From the NCBI GenBank assembly GCA_958295665.1, contig OY282560.1, forward strand, positions 265,098,641-265,162,640: a DNA stretch of 64,000 nucleotides, in the 5' to 3' direction. A model generated the notes under the pieces. That model was not told the origin of the DNA, did not search any database, and was given only the letters and a program-made list of their open reading frames with translations. Position numbers and translations under genes: made by a program. The stretch comes from Tipula vernalis. Taxonomy: Eukaryota; Arthropoda; Insecta; Diptera; Tipulidae. Shown piece after piece: positions 24,581 through 37,117 of this stretch (position 1 is the first letter of the stretch; each line of letters opens with the position of its first letter).

Positions 24581-24673
24581 ATATCTGTATGAAGAAATTT
24601 TATTATTAATCTAAATGTTGTAAGGAAATGTAAACAAAGTTTGTTGTCGTTGTAATTCCCATAATTTTATTTT

Positions 24674-26447
24674 TTATGTTTGAAATTTTGAAAGTTTCCT
24701 GTTCTCTATAATTTTCCTCGATTTGAGAATTGATGCAATAAATTCCCACATTAGTCGAATCTGTTGGATAACTGAAATAATTGGTGATATTTTTAAGGAA
24801 TGTTCTGCAGTCAATTTAAATGTTGTTAACATTGTTTCTTCAGGCATTGACTGAAATTCTTCAATTTCTCTAATTTTATTGACAATTTGCTGTATAGGAA
24901 ATGATCCTTTTATAACCATTTTTTTCATTTTTGGCAGAAAATGTTCAAACCGAAAAGCACTAATCTGCCTAGGGGACCATATAATTTTATATCTTCCGAC
25001 AAATGAAGCAAACTTTGTACGTTATATGAAGTATTTTCGTTGCCAAATAAAACAGAAAAATCCTTTCCGAATTCAGCTGACATGTCGGCTGCACATTGAT
25101 TATTAGCCTTCAAGTGGTCAGAATGACGTAGTATTCTGATTCCACAAACGAGGAGTAAAAAATGTTTATAATATTTGTCTGGCAGTATTCCTTTAAGTGC
25201 CACAACACCGGTGTACATGAGGAAAAGCCTAAATTCTGTTGCCTTCCAGTGTTCCAGTTCTTCCAATGTTCTTTGGTTTTGTGCGAACTCAAATGGAATG
25301 CAGGGTCTTATGACCTGAAGATTTTCGTTTTTGGCCGCTATAGCGTTCGTTTTCAAAGAAAAATATTTTCGTTTTACGCTTTTAAGTAAATGTAGAAGTT
25401 CCGTGTTACACCGAATGATGCGCAATGCATATAACCTACGGGGAGTTTTGTAACACATCCAATTTTCGAAGAATCCAATAATATGCTCTCTTTTGTATGG
25501 TGTTCCTTTTGACTTTTTTCTTTAAACTGTTGGTCAGTTCTTAGCATGTTTTCGATTCCTGGAAAACATACCCTGTGATCCATATAAATCTCTTTTATTT
25601 GGCATTTTGTACAACTAACGTAGCCCGAATGTGATTGAACCTAAAAAAACATTTTGGATAGTTAGTTTATTTTAAATTATTATAAAATAAATTATAATTA
25701 CCTAATATAAAAGCACGAGCTGGAGCATCGCTAATAAATGCTCCTATAGAAAATTTGTACTTTTTGTCTTTAAACTGTATCCCATTTTGATACAAACATT
25801 TTACTTCGTTGATAAACGTCTCTAAAAAGGTATCAGCGCTTGATGGCTTTTTATTTCCATGGTATACCCCGATGGTAAACACTTTCTTGTATGGTGGAAT
25901 GTGCCCTGTGATCTCGTTCATATTACAATCGTTATTTTCAAGAAAAAAATTCTATATTACGCCGCAAACCGATATGAGTATAATTTCCGTTTTTTATACT
26001 ATATACTTCACTTGGTTTTACAGAACATTTTCTTAAAGTTCTTACGTCTTGCGGAACGTTTAGATTTTGTTTCTGAAGCAATTTTAGCAATGCATTTCCA
26101 CATTGAACAGAAATATTAAATTCTACAAGCCATTGTGCTAGTTTTCGTACAAAACTGTTTCCATCCTCTTCCAAAAAATCTGTAGATGTTGAACTTGATG
26201 CAATATTACTCTCAGAGTCAGATTGTGCATTGAGTCTAAAGTCTTGTGTTACTTCGACATTCGCTAGTACCGCTTTAGATAAATCAATTGCGCGACTGCT
26301 TGAGTGCTTCTTCAATTGACTTTCGGTGCCCAATTTTTTTAACTCTTTATTTATTTCGTAATATCGTCGCTTTTCCATTTTAAATGATAGAAATAGAAAT
26401 TCAAAATTCAACTTACTTGAAAATTTTTTGTACGCGAGTACATACAC
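24674..26447 (-). pseudogene. tnp2-like (CACTA/EnSpm-type) transposase, decayed
   Basis: The candidate catalytic protein is split over several minus-strand frames. An N-terminal segment (26384-25938) carries a helix reading NALLKLLQKQNLNVPQDVRT. It is followed by KVFTIGVYHGNKKPSSAD and ISDAPARAFI (25880-25720). After an intron-like gap come SGYVSCTKCQ (about 25615) and RVCFPGIEN. The largest piece (25458-24925) contains LLHLLKSVKRKYFS, WKATEFRLFLMYTGVVALKG and SYNVQSLLHLSEDIKLYGPL. The usual IDGLPLSKSS block is missing between the first two pieces. At least two frameshifts (near 25400 and 24925) are evident. I relate it to the Transposase_21/tnp2 group by these motifs; the superfamily could be called differently. 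Confidence 0.55.
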
Positions 26448-26999
26448 TAAACAAATGACGCCGGATTGTTAAATATAAAGTTTTTGTCTATTTTTAGGAT
26501 TTTTTTACACACTTTTTATACACCGAAATTTTATTAAATTAAATATAAGCAGAAATATACAAAGACGCACCAGAATTTTATTCGAAATAATTGTTTTATC
26601 AAATTAATCTATTTATTGTCAGAAAAAACACAGTATGGCGTTACTTCGGGCGATTCACGATCCTCAAATAAAGCGATCGTTTTTGTTTGCTTCATGTGGC
26701 ATGTGTTTTTGTATATGACTGTGTGTATTAGTGTAAAAACAGAAAACAATAAAAAAAGGGGTTCGTTTTTAGTACATTTTGCGTCGTAGTTTGCGAATTC
26801 GTAAAATTGTTTAGAGGGTAATTCGTTAATTATGTCTTCGATGGTAGCACTTTTACATTTATTATATTTTGTTTTTAAATTTTAAAACTTTCGTTTCTAT
26901 TTGTTACTTGCCATTTTCAAAAGATTCATTTTTTTGGCAAATTTCAAAGTTTTTTCTTGTAGCAGTTTAGATGTTTTAATTTTTTGCAACAACTTGAAC

Positions 27000-27420
27000 A
27001 GTCATCGATTATAACATTATTACCGAAACACAATGAGAACAATTCACTGAATTTATTAATTTTAGGAATTCGGTGTCGTCGTCATTTTCAGTTTGTATTC
27101 CTACAGACAAACAATTTTTAACTTGCGTAGATCTGTCAAATTGTTTAAAAGTATCATTCGTTGCTACCTCAGACGAAATAGCTATATTTAAACGGGGAAC
27201 AGGGTTCATTGTCAATCGAGTAAACTCGATAAGCTCTCGTAGAAAGCGTTTTTCACAAACAAAATTAATTTTATTTTTTAAATTTTCCTGTTGTATTCCA
27301 ATTCATGTTAACCAATTGTTTCTCCTAACTTCATCACACGGAAGGCGATAAAATTTTATATCACACATTGCAGATTTAGCCTTACAACTAGGAACAATGC
27401 AAGTAATTCCCCTTGCTAAA
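27000..27420 (-). pseudogene. THAP-domain protein fragment
   Basis: The minus strand from about 27405 reads CIVPSCKAKS, then IKFYRLPCDEVRRNNWL, the C2CH zinc-finger start and tryptophan of a THAP domain. A stop follows the tryptophan block. The downstream text, including a 68-codon open part ending at 27009, has cysteine/histidine residues but no clear catalytic block. It is likely a remnant of another P-type transposase. Confidence 0.5.
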
Positions 27421-28379
27421 TAAATAGATCAACAAACCAAAAGTCTTATTATGAATCGAGAGGAATGATTTGGTGAATTACTTACATATCCTATGTTGGT
27501 CACTTATTACTCTATTTGTTCCACTTGGAATGCTAGCCGTACTGAGAACACTTTAAGATTCTCAAATATTAGTCCAATTGTAGCTATTTATCAATATTTT
27601 ATTTATTTGTTAATACCACCTTATTTTGCACGAATCTAACTGATAAATGAGGTATAATAGACGCCAGTAAATTTATTTTACCACAACCAACGAGAAATTT
27701 CAAAAATAAACCAAAATGGCTACAAATTTTACTGTGCAACAATAGCACACTCACCGAAAAATGTCTTCATACACCTATAATCTAGGTGTTTATAATTGAA
27801 GGTATGTAATACTTTTGGCGGAGATGCCAAAACCTTAGAAAATTCTCTTCATCCCAAGCATTTGTATACAACCGTTGTAAAAATATATCAACGGCTGGTT
27901 GTACAAGTGGGAATATATACGATTATGAAAACCTTGTGGAATAAATAATCTATTTAGATAAACTCATAATAATTTGTCAATTAATCTGAAAAAGTTATTA
28001 AAATTTCTTAAAATTTGGTCATTAATACCTACATATAAAACTACAAAAATTTATTATATACACGAAAACAATAACAGATAAATTTAACCCTAGAATGCCT
28101 TTTAGATTAATTTGGAATTATCGCAACGTTTGTACCAAAATTAAAGCAGATAAAGGGTTTGTTGTGTATTTTTGCGAATGTTTATTTTTTCTGTAGTGGA
28201 TAAGGATGTCCATACTGTTTTATTACTTTTTTCTACACACATAGTTTTTTTTATTTTTACCTTGCCTCAGATTGTTTTCAATTGGTGGCACAAAGATAAT
28301 TAAGTTTTTAATTTTTTTTTTCCTTCTATTTAGGTCCGGAATTTTATTTTTAAAATCCAAACGGAGAAGTGTTAAATTT

Positions 28380-29950
28380 TATGTAAGGAAATCCAATACT
28401 TAGGACAGATCATAACTCTTGAAGATATAAAACATAGTTCAAAGATGGTAGAAGCAATTGTAAATTTTCCAGTTCCTTGGAACATGCGGGAGACCAAAAG
28501 CTTCCTAGGCCTCGCAAGTTACTATAGGAAGTTTGTACCAGCTTTCTCTACAATTGTAGGACCTCTGCACCAATTAACAAGGAAAAGAAAAAAGTTTCAA
28601 TGGTCCCAGAAGTGCCAAACTGCGTTCGACTGCCATAAAATAAACTCATCACCACTCTAATACTCCAGTACCCAGATATTGATAGAGTGTATCCTTATCA
28701 ATGATGCTACTGATGCCAGTGAATATGGTGTGGGAGCCATACTGAGCCAAATGCATGATGGTAATGACTTACCCGTGGCATATGCCAGCCGTTCACTTAA
28801 GCCCGCGGAAAAGAACTATTCAACAATTGAGAAGGAAATGCTCGCCACGAAGTGAGCAGTATAGGTGTTTAGACCATACCTGTTCAGGCCTAAGTTTACC
28901 ATCAAAACCGATCACAAACCACTGGCGTCTACAACTCGCAGAATATGACTACAATGGAGTTCATGTCTCGGGTAAGACAAACACGGGAGTGGATACGCTC
29001 AACAGGGTACGCGAAAAAGAAGTACGGGTTATTACCCGAGCAAAAGCAAAACAGCAAATAGCCGTACAAGATGAAGAGAAAGATAAGGAATCCGATGAAA
29101 CTCTCCAAGAATCCCATAAAGTATCAGATATTGATCATCCATCGCTATTCACAAGCCAACAGAAGAAACCAATCCAAATTGTTACAGATCCTAATACGAA
29201 ATTACAAATTCTCCAAGAAAAGCATGATCTTCCGTTAGGAGGTCATGCGGGAGTTTTTCGAACATATAAAAAGATTCCGTTGGACTACTATTGGCCAAAT
29301 TTGTTATACGAAGTAAAAAGTTACGTTAAAAAATGTAAGAAATGCAAACAAAACAAAGCAAGCCGAAGAACGAAAGTCTCCCTAGTGCTAACTAAAACCA
29401 CAGTCCCTTACCCACAACTGAAGCATAGAACAAATATCTATTGACGTTCCAAGACGATTTAAGCAAATTCTCTGGTGCTATATCCCTACCTAATGAAAAT
29501 GCTAACACAATAGCAAAGGCATAGTGCGAACAATATATCACAAAATTTGGAGTAACCGAAAAAATCCTAACTGATATGGGGTCCAATTTCATGAGCAATC
29601 TATTTGAGAATATCTGCAAACTACTCAAAATTAAACATATAACTACTACGAGTTGTCATCCGCAGGCAAATGGTGCTCTTGAAAGATCCCATAACACTCT
29701 CAAGGAAGATCTCTTTTAAAAAAGAAATGGTTCATTATGCAATGTTTGTGTACAACACGACACCCCATTGCTCTACAAATTTCACACCGTATGAATTGGT
29801 GTTTGGTCGACCAGCCTTAGTACCAACGGCCGTCAGAAAGGAACCTCAACCGGTATACAATTATGCTCACTATGTTAGCGAACTAAAAGCCCGTTTGCGA
29901 CTAGCTCATCACATAGTTCGCCTGAATATCCTCAAAAAGAAAAAGATCAA
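28380..29950 (+). pseudogene. pol: gypsy pol remnant (RT tail, RNase H, integrase)
   Basis: The RT end is marked by EIQYLGQII, then SFLGLASYYRKF at about 28500. RNase H follows in another frame ([18 protein letters not shown] at about 28730-28850), with stops at 28850-28870. A 229-codon open stretch (28755-29444) contains the integrase zinc finger: HDLPLGGH at about 29225 and CKKC at about 29336. Core fragments (KFGVTEKILTD, HPQANGALERSHNTL) lie at 29550-29700 across several frames. A final segment (29670-29954) has VYNTTPHCSTNFTPYELVFG. Because every domain boundary coincides with a frame break, no active polyprotein can be made. Confidence 0.78.
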
Positions 29951-30250
29951 ATAGAGTTATGACAAAGATACGGCAACCTTCCATGTAAATAATGGAGATT
30001 TAGTGTGGGTTAGTAATGAAATGAAAAGGACCAAGCAAGATCCTATCTGGTTAGGACTACATCCGGTGGTAAAGGTAATGTCCCCTACTATAATACACTA
30101 ATAGAGGTTAGAGGGAAAAGCAGAAACATTCACAACAATCGGCTAGAAGAATTACATTTTTATTCTCAAATTAGTAAATTAAATATAGTTTCGCCCTAAA
30201 GAATGACCAATTTCTCTTTCTCTTTCAGAGATCACCAGACTAGAAAAAAA

Positions 30251-31160
30251 ATGACGCCACTAAAAAATATATTAGTAATACTGGTCCTACTAACCAACTT
30301 TGTAAAGGGGGTAAGAAATGAATCAAATATAGCAATTAAAGAATGTTGGGATATTCTTTGAAAAGTTTCAGAAGTGTCATTATATAGTAGTAGTTATACA
30401 ATCCTTACCTCATTTAGCCCACCTCATTTTACAGACGCAGTAAGAAATCTAGAAAAATCCAGACTACAAGCTAAAACACTCTGTGCTTGCTTGAAGGATA
30501 TCGTTGGTAATAATACATGTGACACTATGTTAGAAGAACTAAAAGCTGAATTAAGAGATATGTATGACAAGGGATGAGCAAGCTATCCACCATTACTAAA
30601 ACAGGAATAATGATCTTTGTTTAACTTTGTAGGGTCAGCGTCGAAATTTCTGTTCGGTACAATAGACAGCGATGCCTCTAAGAAAGTTTTTAGTGAACTA
30701 ACTAATTTACACAGCAATACTGATAGTGCTTTTAAACTAGTGAAGGAGCAGGTAGCTGTGGTCAAGTCAAATTTCGTTACATTGCCAGCGCCTGTACAAA
30801 AAATCTCAGCTCAAACTAAGGAAATTCAAAATGAAATAAGCGACTTAATAAAAGATTATTCAAACGTTAAACATTTTAGGGAGCGTTCAGAATAGAAAAT
30901 TACCCCCACCCCTTATGACATACACAGATGTCATGAATATAATAGGAAACTTTAGTAAAGACGAAACAGGCTGTACCATTCTAAATGAACAACATCTTAA
31001 TCAGTTAGCAAAGCTAGATTCTAGAGAAACTGAAGGGAAAATTATTATTAAGATTGACATTCCTTCGCCTCCAAAAGAACACTTTAACTTACATAACGTT
31101 TATTTAAAGCCCATGAATATCAACAATACACAACTTTCGTACATTGTTCATGGAAAATGA
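30251..31160 (+). pseudogene. env: env remnant, baculovirus F-like fusion protein family
   Basis: An ATG at 30251 opens a hydrophobic signal peptide. An early stop near 30358 and a group of stops near 30575-30610 interrupt the reading. A segment from about 30617 starts FNFVGSASKFLFGTID, the hallmark found just after the cleavage site of insect errantivirus/F-type envelope proteins, and continues as a helical region to 30895. A further open piece lies at 30915-31160. The C-terminal transmembrane anchor is not seen. Family assignment is by the FVGSASKFLFG-type motif and position after integrase; it is degenerate. Confidence 0.68.
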
Positions 31161-31937
31161 ACGAGGAGATTTTATTTTTTATGAGTTGTTAAATTTAATG
31201 AAATTAATTTAATTGAAATTTTTGTTTACTAATAACCTAATAACAAATATTTTACAGTCAAGAAAAAGAATTTGCGGATATGTAACATTACAAACATATT
31301 ACTTTGAAATTTTTTTATGACCAAAAATTATGTATGATTAAATAATATGATTCATAACACTTTGTCTCTTTTGTTTATCTTTAATTAGAAAGGCAAGGAT
31401 GATGTTTCGTCATATCTTTGCCCATATTACTAATTTAAACATAATAATTGGAGAAATTAAATCCAACTGAACCATCGATAGAAATTTTAATTTATTAACC
31501 CTCAGTTCTAACGTAATAAAATATTCGTTACAAAACACGTCTTTGTTGAACAAGAGTCTTTGTTAAGCCAGAATATTTATTATAACTAGGAACGAGATCG
31601 ATAGTTTTTGCTATGACAGTTTATTCGATTAAAAACCAACGCATCATAAACAGTTATACAATTTGGGCGGTGCGGATCGGGGCAGAATTTTAATAAATAA
31701 AATCTTCCAGATTACTGTGTATTTTAATACAAGTAATAAATGAGCGGTGGGGGCGAAACGATTGATAACTGCATGTATTCTAATAGATTTTCACAAATCG
31801 CATAATTAAAATAATTTGAATCGATATCGACGACATCGACATCAACCTAAAATTTTAGGTGTTGATATTACTTATTGATTGGCAGTGAATTTTTAAGGTA
31901 AATGAGATGGCGGTGGCATTAATAAACAGATATCGAT
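31161..31937. other. AT-rich DNA after gypsy remnant
   Basis: No gene was recognised. It may include the decayed 3' end of the gypsy element, but no LTR copy is present elsewhere in the window to confirm this. Confidence 0.4.
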
Positions 31938-32097
31938 GAACTAATTTTTTTTTTTTTTTTTTTTTTTTCTTTTATTTAATATTACAACTGATTTACAAAT
32001 CATTTAGTAATTTATCTTTCTTAAATGAAGATTCACATTTGACAGGCAGTAGCCCAATGGTTACTCCCGTTTGAATTTACATAGTAATTATTTTTCT

Positions 32098-32762
32098 CTA
32101 TCCTAATGAAATACAACTGCCTAATTCCAAAGGTTTCTGCCTTTGAAGTCTTCTTACTGCATTGGTGGTATCCAACAAACTTCGTATGTCTGCATTTCGG
32201 TGCCGAGATATCCGCTGAATGTGTTTCTTCGCATGATTTTGTATTTCTTCACTTACATATTCCATGTTTAAGTCCCTATGGAGGTTATCATTTCTAATGT
32301 ACCATGGTGCGTTTACAATGCCACGCAACACTTTGTTTTGAAAACATTGAATCATTTGTACATTTGTCTTCTTGGTACAACCCCAAAGTTGAATACCGTA
32401 GGTCCATACTGGTTTAAGTATTTGCTGATATAATAGCAATTTGTTATGTATTGTAAGCTCAGAGTTTCTACCTATTAGCCAATACATTTTCCTATATTTA
32501 ATGTTCAATTCTTCTTTTTTCTTTTTAACATGCTCTTTCCATCTAAGCTTGCAATCGAGAGTCATGCCGAGGTTTTTGGCTGTATTTGCATTTGGAACCG
32601 GCCTTGAATTAAGTTTCACTGGAATCCAGTTAACTTTCTGGTTTGTGAAGTTTACGTGAACCGATTTTGCTTCGTTTAGGCTAATGCGCCATTTCTTTGT
32701 CCAGCTACTCACTGTGTCGGTTGCTTTTTGAAGTTTGGTCGTTGCTTCTGATATACACTTTC
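32098..32762 (-). pseudogene. LINE ORF2 3' part: RT thumb and C-terminal domain
   Basis: This is the continuation of 37992-40014 beyond the insertion. It begins KCISEATTKLQKATDTV and carries the post-catalytic text WTKKWRISLNEAKSVHV, NLGMTLDCKLRWKEHV and WTYGIQLWGC, typical of jockey-clade LINEs. It ends with a stop at 32098, followed by a short 3' UTR and the poly(A) tail. Confidence 0.88.
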
Positions 32763-33559
32763 CAGGGGTGCTATTCTTGAAACATTACGAAAATTTTCGT
32801 AACCGAAAATTTTCGTAATGCTATTTTCGTAATAGTAATGGTGAAATCATAATTTAGTATTCTTGAAACCATTACGAATATAACGAAGAGAGGCAAAAAG
32901 AAATAATAAAATTTCAAGAGAGAAGATGAAAATGTAAGTTCTTAAAATGGTATTCTTGAAATCCGGATTACGAAAATTTTCGCAACGGAACGTTACTAAA
33001 ATTTTCGGATGGTTTTTTTGTTTCTTATTGCATGTCGTAATGAAATCATTTAGATTTTTGTTTTAATTATATTCATACAAAGACGTTCATAAATCTCAAT
33101 AATTTCTGTTGATGGTTAAAAATAATATGTATTTACATTTCGCTAAATATTTATTATTTTATTACCACAAAAAATGGGTACCTATTTGCTTATGGTATGT
33201 TTATTATTTTCTTAAAAATAAGTGTAATAGCTACAATACTAATTGACAATTTGGGATGTATTTTTAAATGTCGCGTGTTGTAATTGGAATTGGATTGATA
33301 TACCGTCACAGGCGGCTAATACTAATGGTACGTAAAGTCATACAATCTAACCATCATACCATAATAGTATCGTACGACAGTACGATCTAAAATCATATCG
33401 CCATAGAATCATAGGACAATGCCACTACATAAACAGCCGTGACATCAGTCTAAAAAGTCAAATCCCCAGGCGAATAAAGATTTTTATTTTCCTATGAAAC
33501 ATAAATAAAATCATATTGGAATTATTTTGTGTTGTCTTTATTTTCAATTTAAATGAACA

Positions 33560-33925
33560 TTTTTATTGATAAATATAAACAATTTTAAATTAAATATATC
33601 GAATTGCAGCTTGTCCACAATTTTAATTAAAATTAATAAAATTTTAATTCACAATTTTGCGTTTTAGTAAATTAATTTTTATTCTCAAACATCGTCAGCC
33701 TCCGTGCTTTTTTTAAAATTTCATTTCGTAGATTACTAGATTAGTTTTATTACTTTACCAATGCTACTACATAAACAGCCATGATTTATAATAAAACTAA
33801 TCTAGTAATCTACGAAAGGAAGAGATTTCCCTAAATTTCTCTAAAAATCAATTTACTAAAATGCAAAATTGTTAATTAAAATTTTATTAATTTCAATTAA
33901 AATTCTGTAAAAGCTGCAAGATAAA
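33560..33925. repeat. Palindromic sub-repeat of the inverted-repeat family
   Basis: The arms pair around about 33770 (a TACATAAACAGCCATGA loop). ACTAGATTAGTTTTATTA and its complement face each other, as do the outer blocks at about 33625-33660 and 33850-33890. Related segments occur at 50380-50580 and 51855-52010. Confidence 0.75.
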
Positions 33926-35996
33926 CAATGTGTTTGGTCGTCAAGTGACCGGCCGGAAAATTCGGAATATTTAAGTAAAATTATCGCAAAAAATCCTTTA
34001 AAGTGGGTGTCTCATTTTCAAGTTAAGGGCTCGATTATAATTCTGTTTGCGGTTTTTGAAAAGATGAAGTTTATGAGTCACTTTATTTGATAGTTTGCGC
34101 ACTTAGCTAGGTTTTTTTAAAGATTGTAAAAAAATTACGGGAAAATAACATTTTTTTAGTAAAGAAAACCTCTACTTTTTAAAACTGAACTGTAAACCGT
34201 GAAAATGTCCCATTAAGTTAATTATTTTAATTATTATTATTAATCTACAGCATAATATCTACAAATTGACAAAACTTTGTTACTAGCTAACTCTTAAAAT
34301 ACCGCGCAAAAATCACCTAGAGAAAGTAGGGAAATTAAACAAAAAAGATGTTTAAATTAAAGTCAAAGAAATAAAATAATACTATTTTATTAATAATCAA
34401 TAAAAACAATTTTTATTACAAATTACTAACATTTTTAATTAAATGACATGTTCGAAATGCTCTCCACTCTCTTGTAAACAAACAAGGGCTCTCCTGATCA
34501 CACTAGTTGTTGTCCAACGCAATTGTTAAGGGTTGCCTCTTGTTTCTGCTGCAGCAGCGAAAATTCTTGCTGTCAGAAATAAAAATCTAGGGGCGTAAGA
34601 TCAGGGGACCTTGGCGGCCAGGCTGCAGGACCTCCTCTACCGATCCACCGTGGATTATTTTCATTCAAATTATCACTATTATGTGCTGGAGCTCCATCTA
34701 ATTGCAGCTGCATTCGCCTTCTCCTCAACAATGGCACTTTTTCCATGACAACGTGATTCCTGAAAATTCTAATAATACATGTTGATCAAGCCTGTTTATT
34801 ACCACGTAAGGTCCGATAAGTTAATCGTGGATCATTCCCGCCCATACATTTATAGCAAATTGGCTCTTGAAAGCTGTCTCCCTTACGACGTTTGGGTTTT
34901 CGACGGCACAAACATGGAGGTTTCTATCATTTGTTATACCCGCCCTGGTGAAAGTAGCTTTATCTGTCTACAATATTCTCCTTATAAAATTGACATCACT
35001 TCTTTGCTGTGAAATTATCCAGTTACAAAAAACTGATCTGGCACGATGGTCCACATTTATTAGATGTTGAGCACGACGGAAGGGATAAGGATTAAGGCCT
35101 TCTTGACCTCGATATGCCTAATCTAATAGACAGGCGGCTGATACTTATCGTAGGGTCAGCGCGTATTAATCGTAATAAATCCTCTTCCAACGTGTACTTT
35201 AATATTCACGCTGGACTCGTGTTGTTGTTGGAATAATCCTTGTTCGGAAAAACGTCGATGTATTGCAATGAATGTCCTATACCCAAGTACTGGCCTGTTG
35301 GATATCGACGTCTGTATTTTTCGACAGCAACGCGTGCATTTCCATTACAGAACAGGTTTACAAAATGCATATCGGCTACGTGAGAAGGTGGTAGATCACG
35401 CAAATGTGTCATTGTAATGATTAAGCGTTTACTTAACACAAACTGTCCTTTTAATTTTCACACAAACTTAAAATTGTTAAAACACAGAACACTGACAGTA
35501 CATGTGTGACAGTGTCACACGATCGGTTAGCGAACAACTAAACTATTTATTATTACTTACCAATTTGAGTTTTCGATCATTTAAAAGATTTGGTTAGATA
35601 ACATCACTATACCTAAACGGCTACAAACGCCATTTTTTCGACAAATTGGTGTTCGAATATTTTATGAGTTAGGTAGTAACAATATTTTAATAATTATAAA
35701 TAAAATAACCATGCCATGGGACATTTATTTTTTCGACTTACAGTTAATTTTTTTTAAAAAGTAGAGGTTTTTTTAAATAAAAAAATCGTTTAAGTAAAAA
35801 AATGTGATTTTCCCATAATTTGTTATATTCTTTACAAAAACCTGGCTTAGTGTGCAAATTAACCAATAAAGTGACTCATAAGCTTTAAAAAACCGCAAAC
35901 AGAATTAAAATCGAGCCCATAACTTGGGAGATATGATGAAAAATGTGAAAAGCTATCACCAACACACAAGGGGTCACTTGCCGACGAAACAGATTG
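33926..35996 (-). mobile_element. Mariner-like element with DUF4817-type transposase, nested
   Basis: The ends are inverted repeats (TTTGGTCGTCAAGTGACC at the left, with mismatches at the right), extended inward over about 250 bases. They include AAAAAGTAGAGGTTTT-like and CCGCAAACAGAATT-like blocks on both sides. The inside carries a decayed transposase on the minus strand. It interrupts the palindromic arm of the surrounding 5.2-kb element. Confidence 0.75.
34440..35440 (-). pseudogene. Mariner-like (DUF4817 HTH, DDE_3) transposase relic
   Basis: The N-terminal open stretch (35439-35206) reads HVADMHFVNLFCNGNARVA, the helix-turn-helix start seen in DUF4817 proteins. Downstream in changed frames are NVWAGMIHD and LIGPYVV (about 34830) and DGAPAHNSDNLNENNPRW (about 34690). 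AAWPPRSPDLTPLDFYF follows at about 34610, the last two catalytic blocks of the family. Many stops are present. This transposase is too decayed to move anything. Confidence 0.72.
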
Positions 35997-36675
35997 TATT
36001 TAATTTAAAATTATTTCTATTTATCAATAAAAATTTTCATTTAAATTGAAAATAAAGGCAACACAAAATCCCATATGATTGTGTTTACGTTCCATTGGAA
36101 AATAAAAATCTTTATTGCCTTAACACCACTACAAGTTTTTTTTTTTCATGGCGTTTTATGTAGTGGCATTGCATAGGATCATATCATCGTACTACCATAC
36201 CATCAAACCATCATGCCATCATACACGACATAACATTATATCATCGTTCAATCGTACCATCATACAATCATATGTACCGCCGTACCATAAAAACAGATTT
36301 TTGGAAAAAACAAATTCTAAATCGGATAAGCGATTCTCGAGATATCATGGGTACAGACATCCAGACGTCCAGAAGACGGACAGACATATTTTTTTTTTCT
36401 TTTTCGGACTCAAGGACTTTCAAAACGTCGAGATAAATGATTTTGGATCAAACAAATTTTTGGCCATTTTTGACAAGATTTCAATACATTGGTCTTTTTA
36501 GACCGAAGTAATTTTCCCTTTAAAAGAAAAAGTAGCATACACAATCATTTTTAATATATTTAATTTAATATTAAATAAATAAGCCATTATTGACAAAAAT
36601 TCACAACAATTTATAATTTTAAGTAAAGAAAGCGTCCGATTCGCTTAATATTCTCAGTTATACTAAACTAAACTA

Positions 36676-37117
36676 AAGCATTGACCAGCGAGTCTTTAAG
36701 CATCCGTAATAAAACCTTACAGAATTTAACGAAAATGTATTGTTAAGGAAATTTTGACAGATCGCCCAGCGAATCCGTAACACGATTTGATAACAAAAAA
36801 CAAAGAATATTTGTAATTGTATTTGAAAACAATAATTTTTTTGTCACATAACGCTACATAATATATTATGAACATATTTAAAATATATATAAGACATTAT
36901 TTTAATTAATAAAACATAAATAGACAATGTTTCACTGTTTGACGTTTCTTCCTTCAGTTTGGGCGGTAATTTTCGCTCTTGTTAAAGAATGTTAAATGAC
37001 ATTTCAAATTTAACGAAACTGAACGAAAAGTTCTTAAAGTTTCGCTGGTCAATAACATGCATGTTCCTATGGTCGCATTCTTACTTAAATTTCTTAAAGA
37101 CTCGCTGGTCAATGCTT
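36676..37117. mobile_element. MITE (about 440 bp) nested in the 5.2-kb element
   Basis: The ends are inverted repeats: GCATTGACCAGCGAGTCTTT at the left, its complement at the right, flanked by TAA/TTA. Internal copies of the AGCGA...TTTAAG theme are present. No ORF was found. Confidence 0.72.

Larger units (their letters stand above)
28380..31160 (+). mobile_element. Truncated env-bearing Ty3/gypsy element (errantivirus-like)
   Basis: The order is end of RT, RNase H, integrase, env, all on the plus strand. Gag, protease and most of RT are missing upstream of 28380. No LTR pair was recognised. All frames contain stops or shifts, so this is an old, inactive copy of an insect endogenous retrovirus-like element. 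Confidence 0.78.

Noticed and set aside
25809..26119. Plus-strand ORFs opposite the tnp2-like transposase
   Set aside because: These are antisense shadows of the minus-strand coding text.
36148..36501. 117-codon ORF
   Set aside because: It is histidine/serine-rich text produced by ATCATAC-type repeats in a transposon arm.
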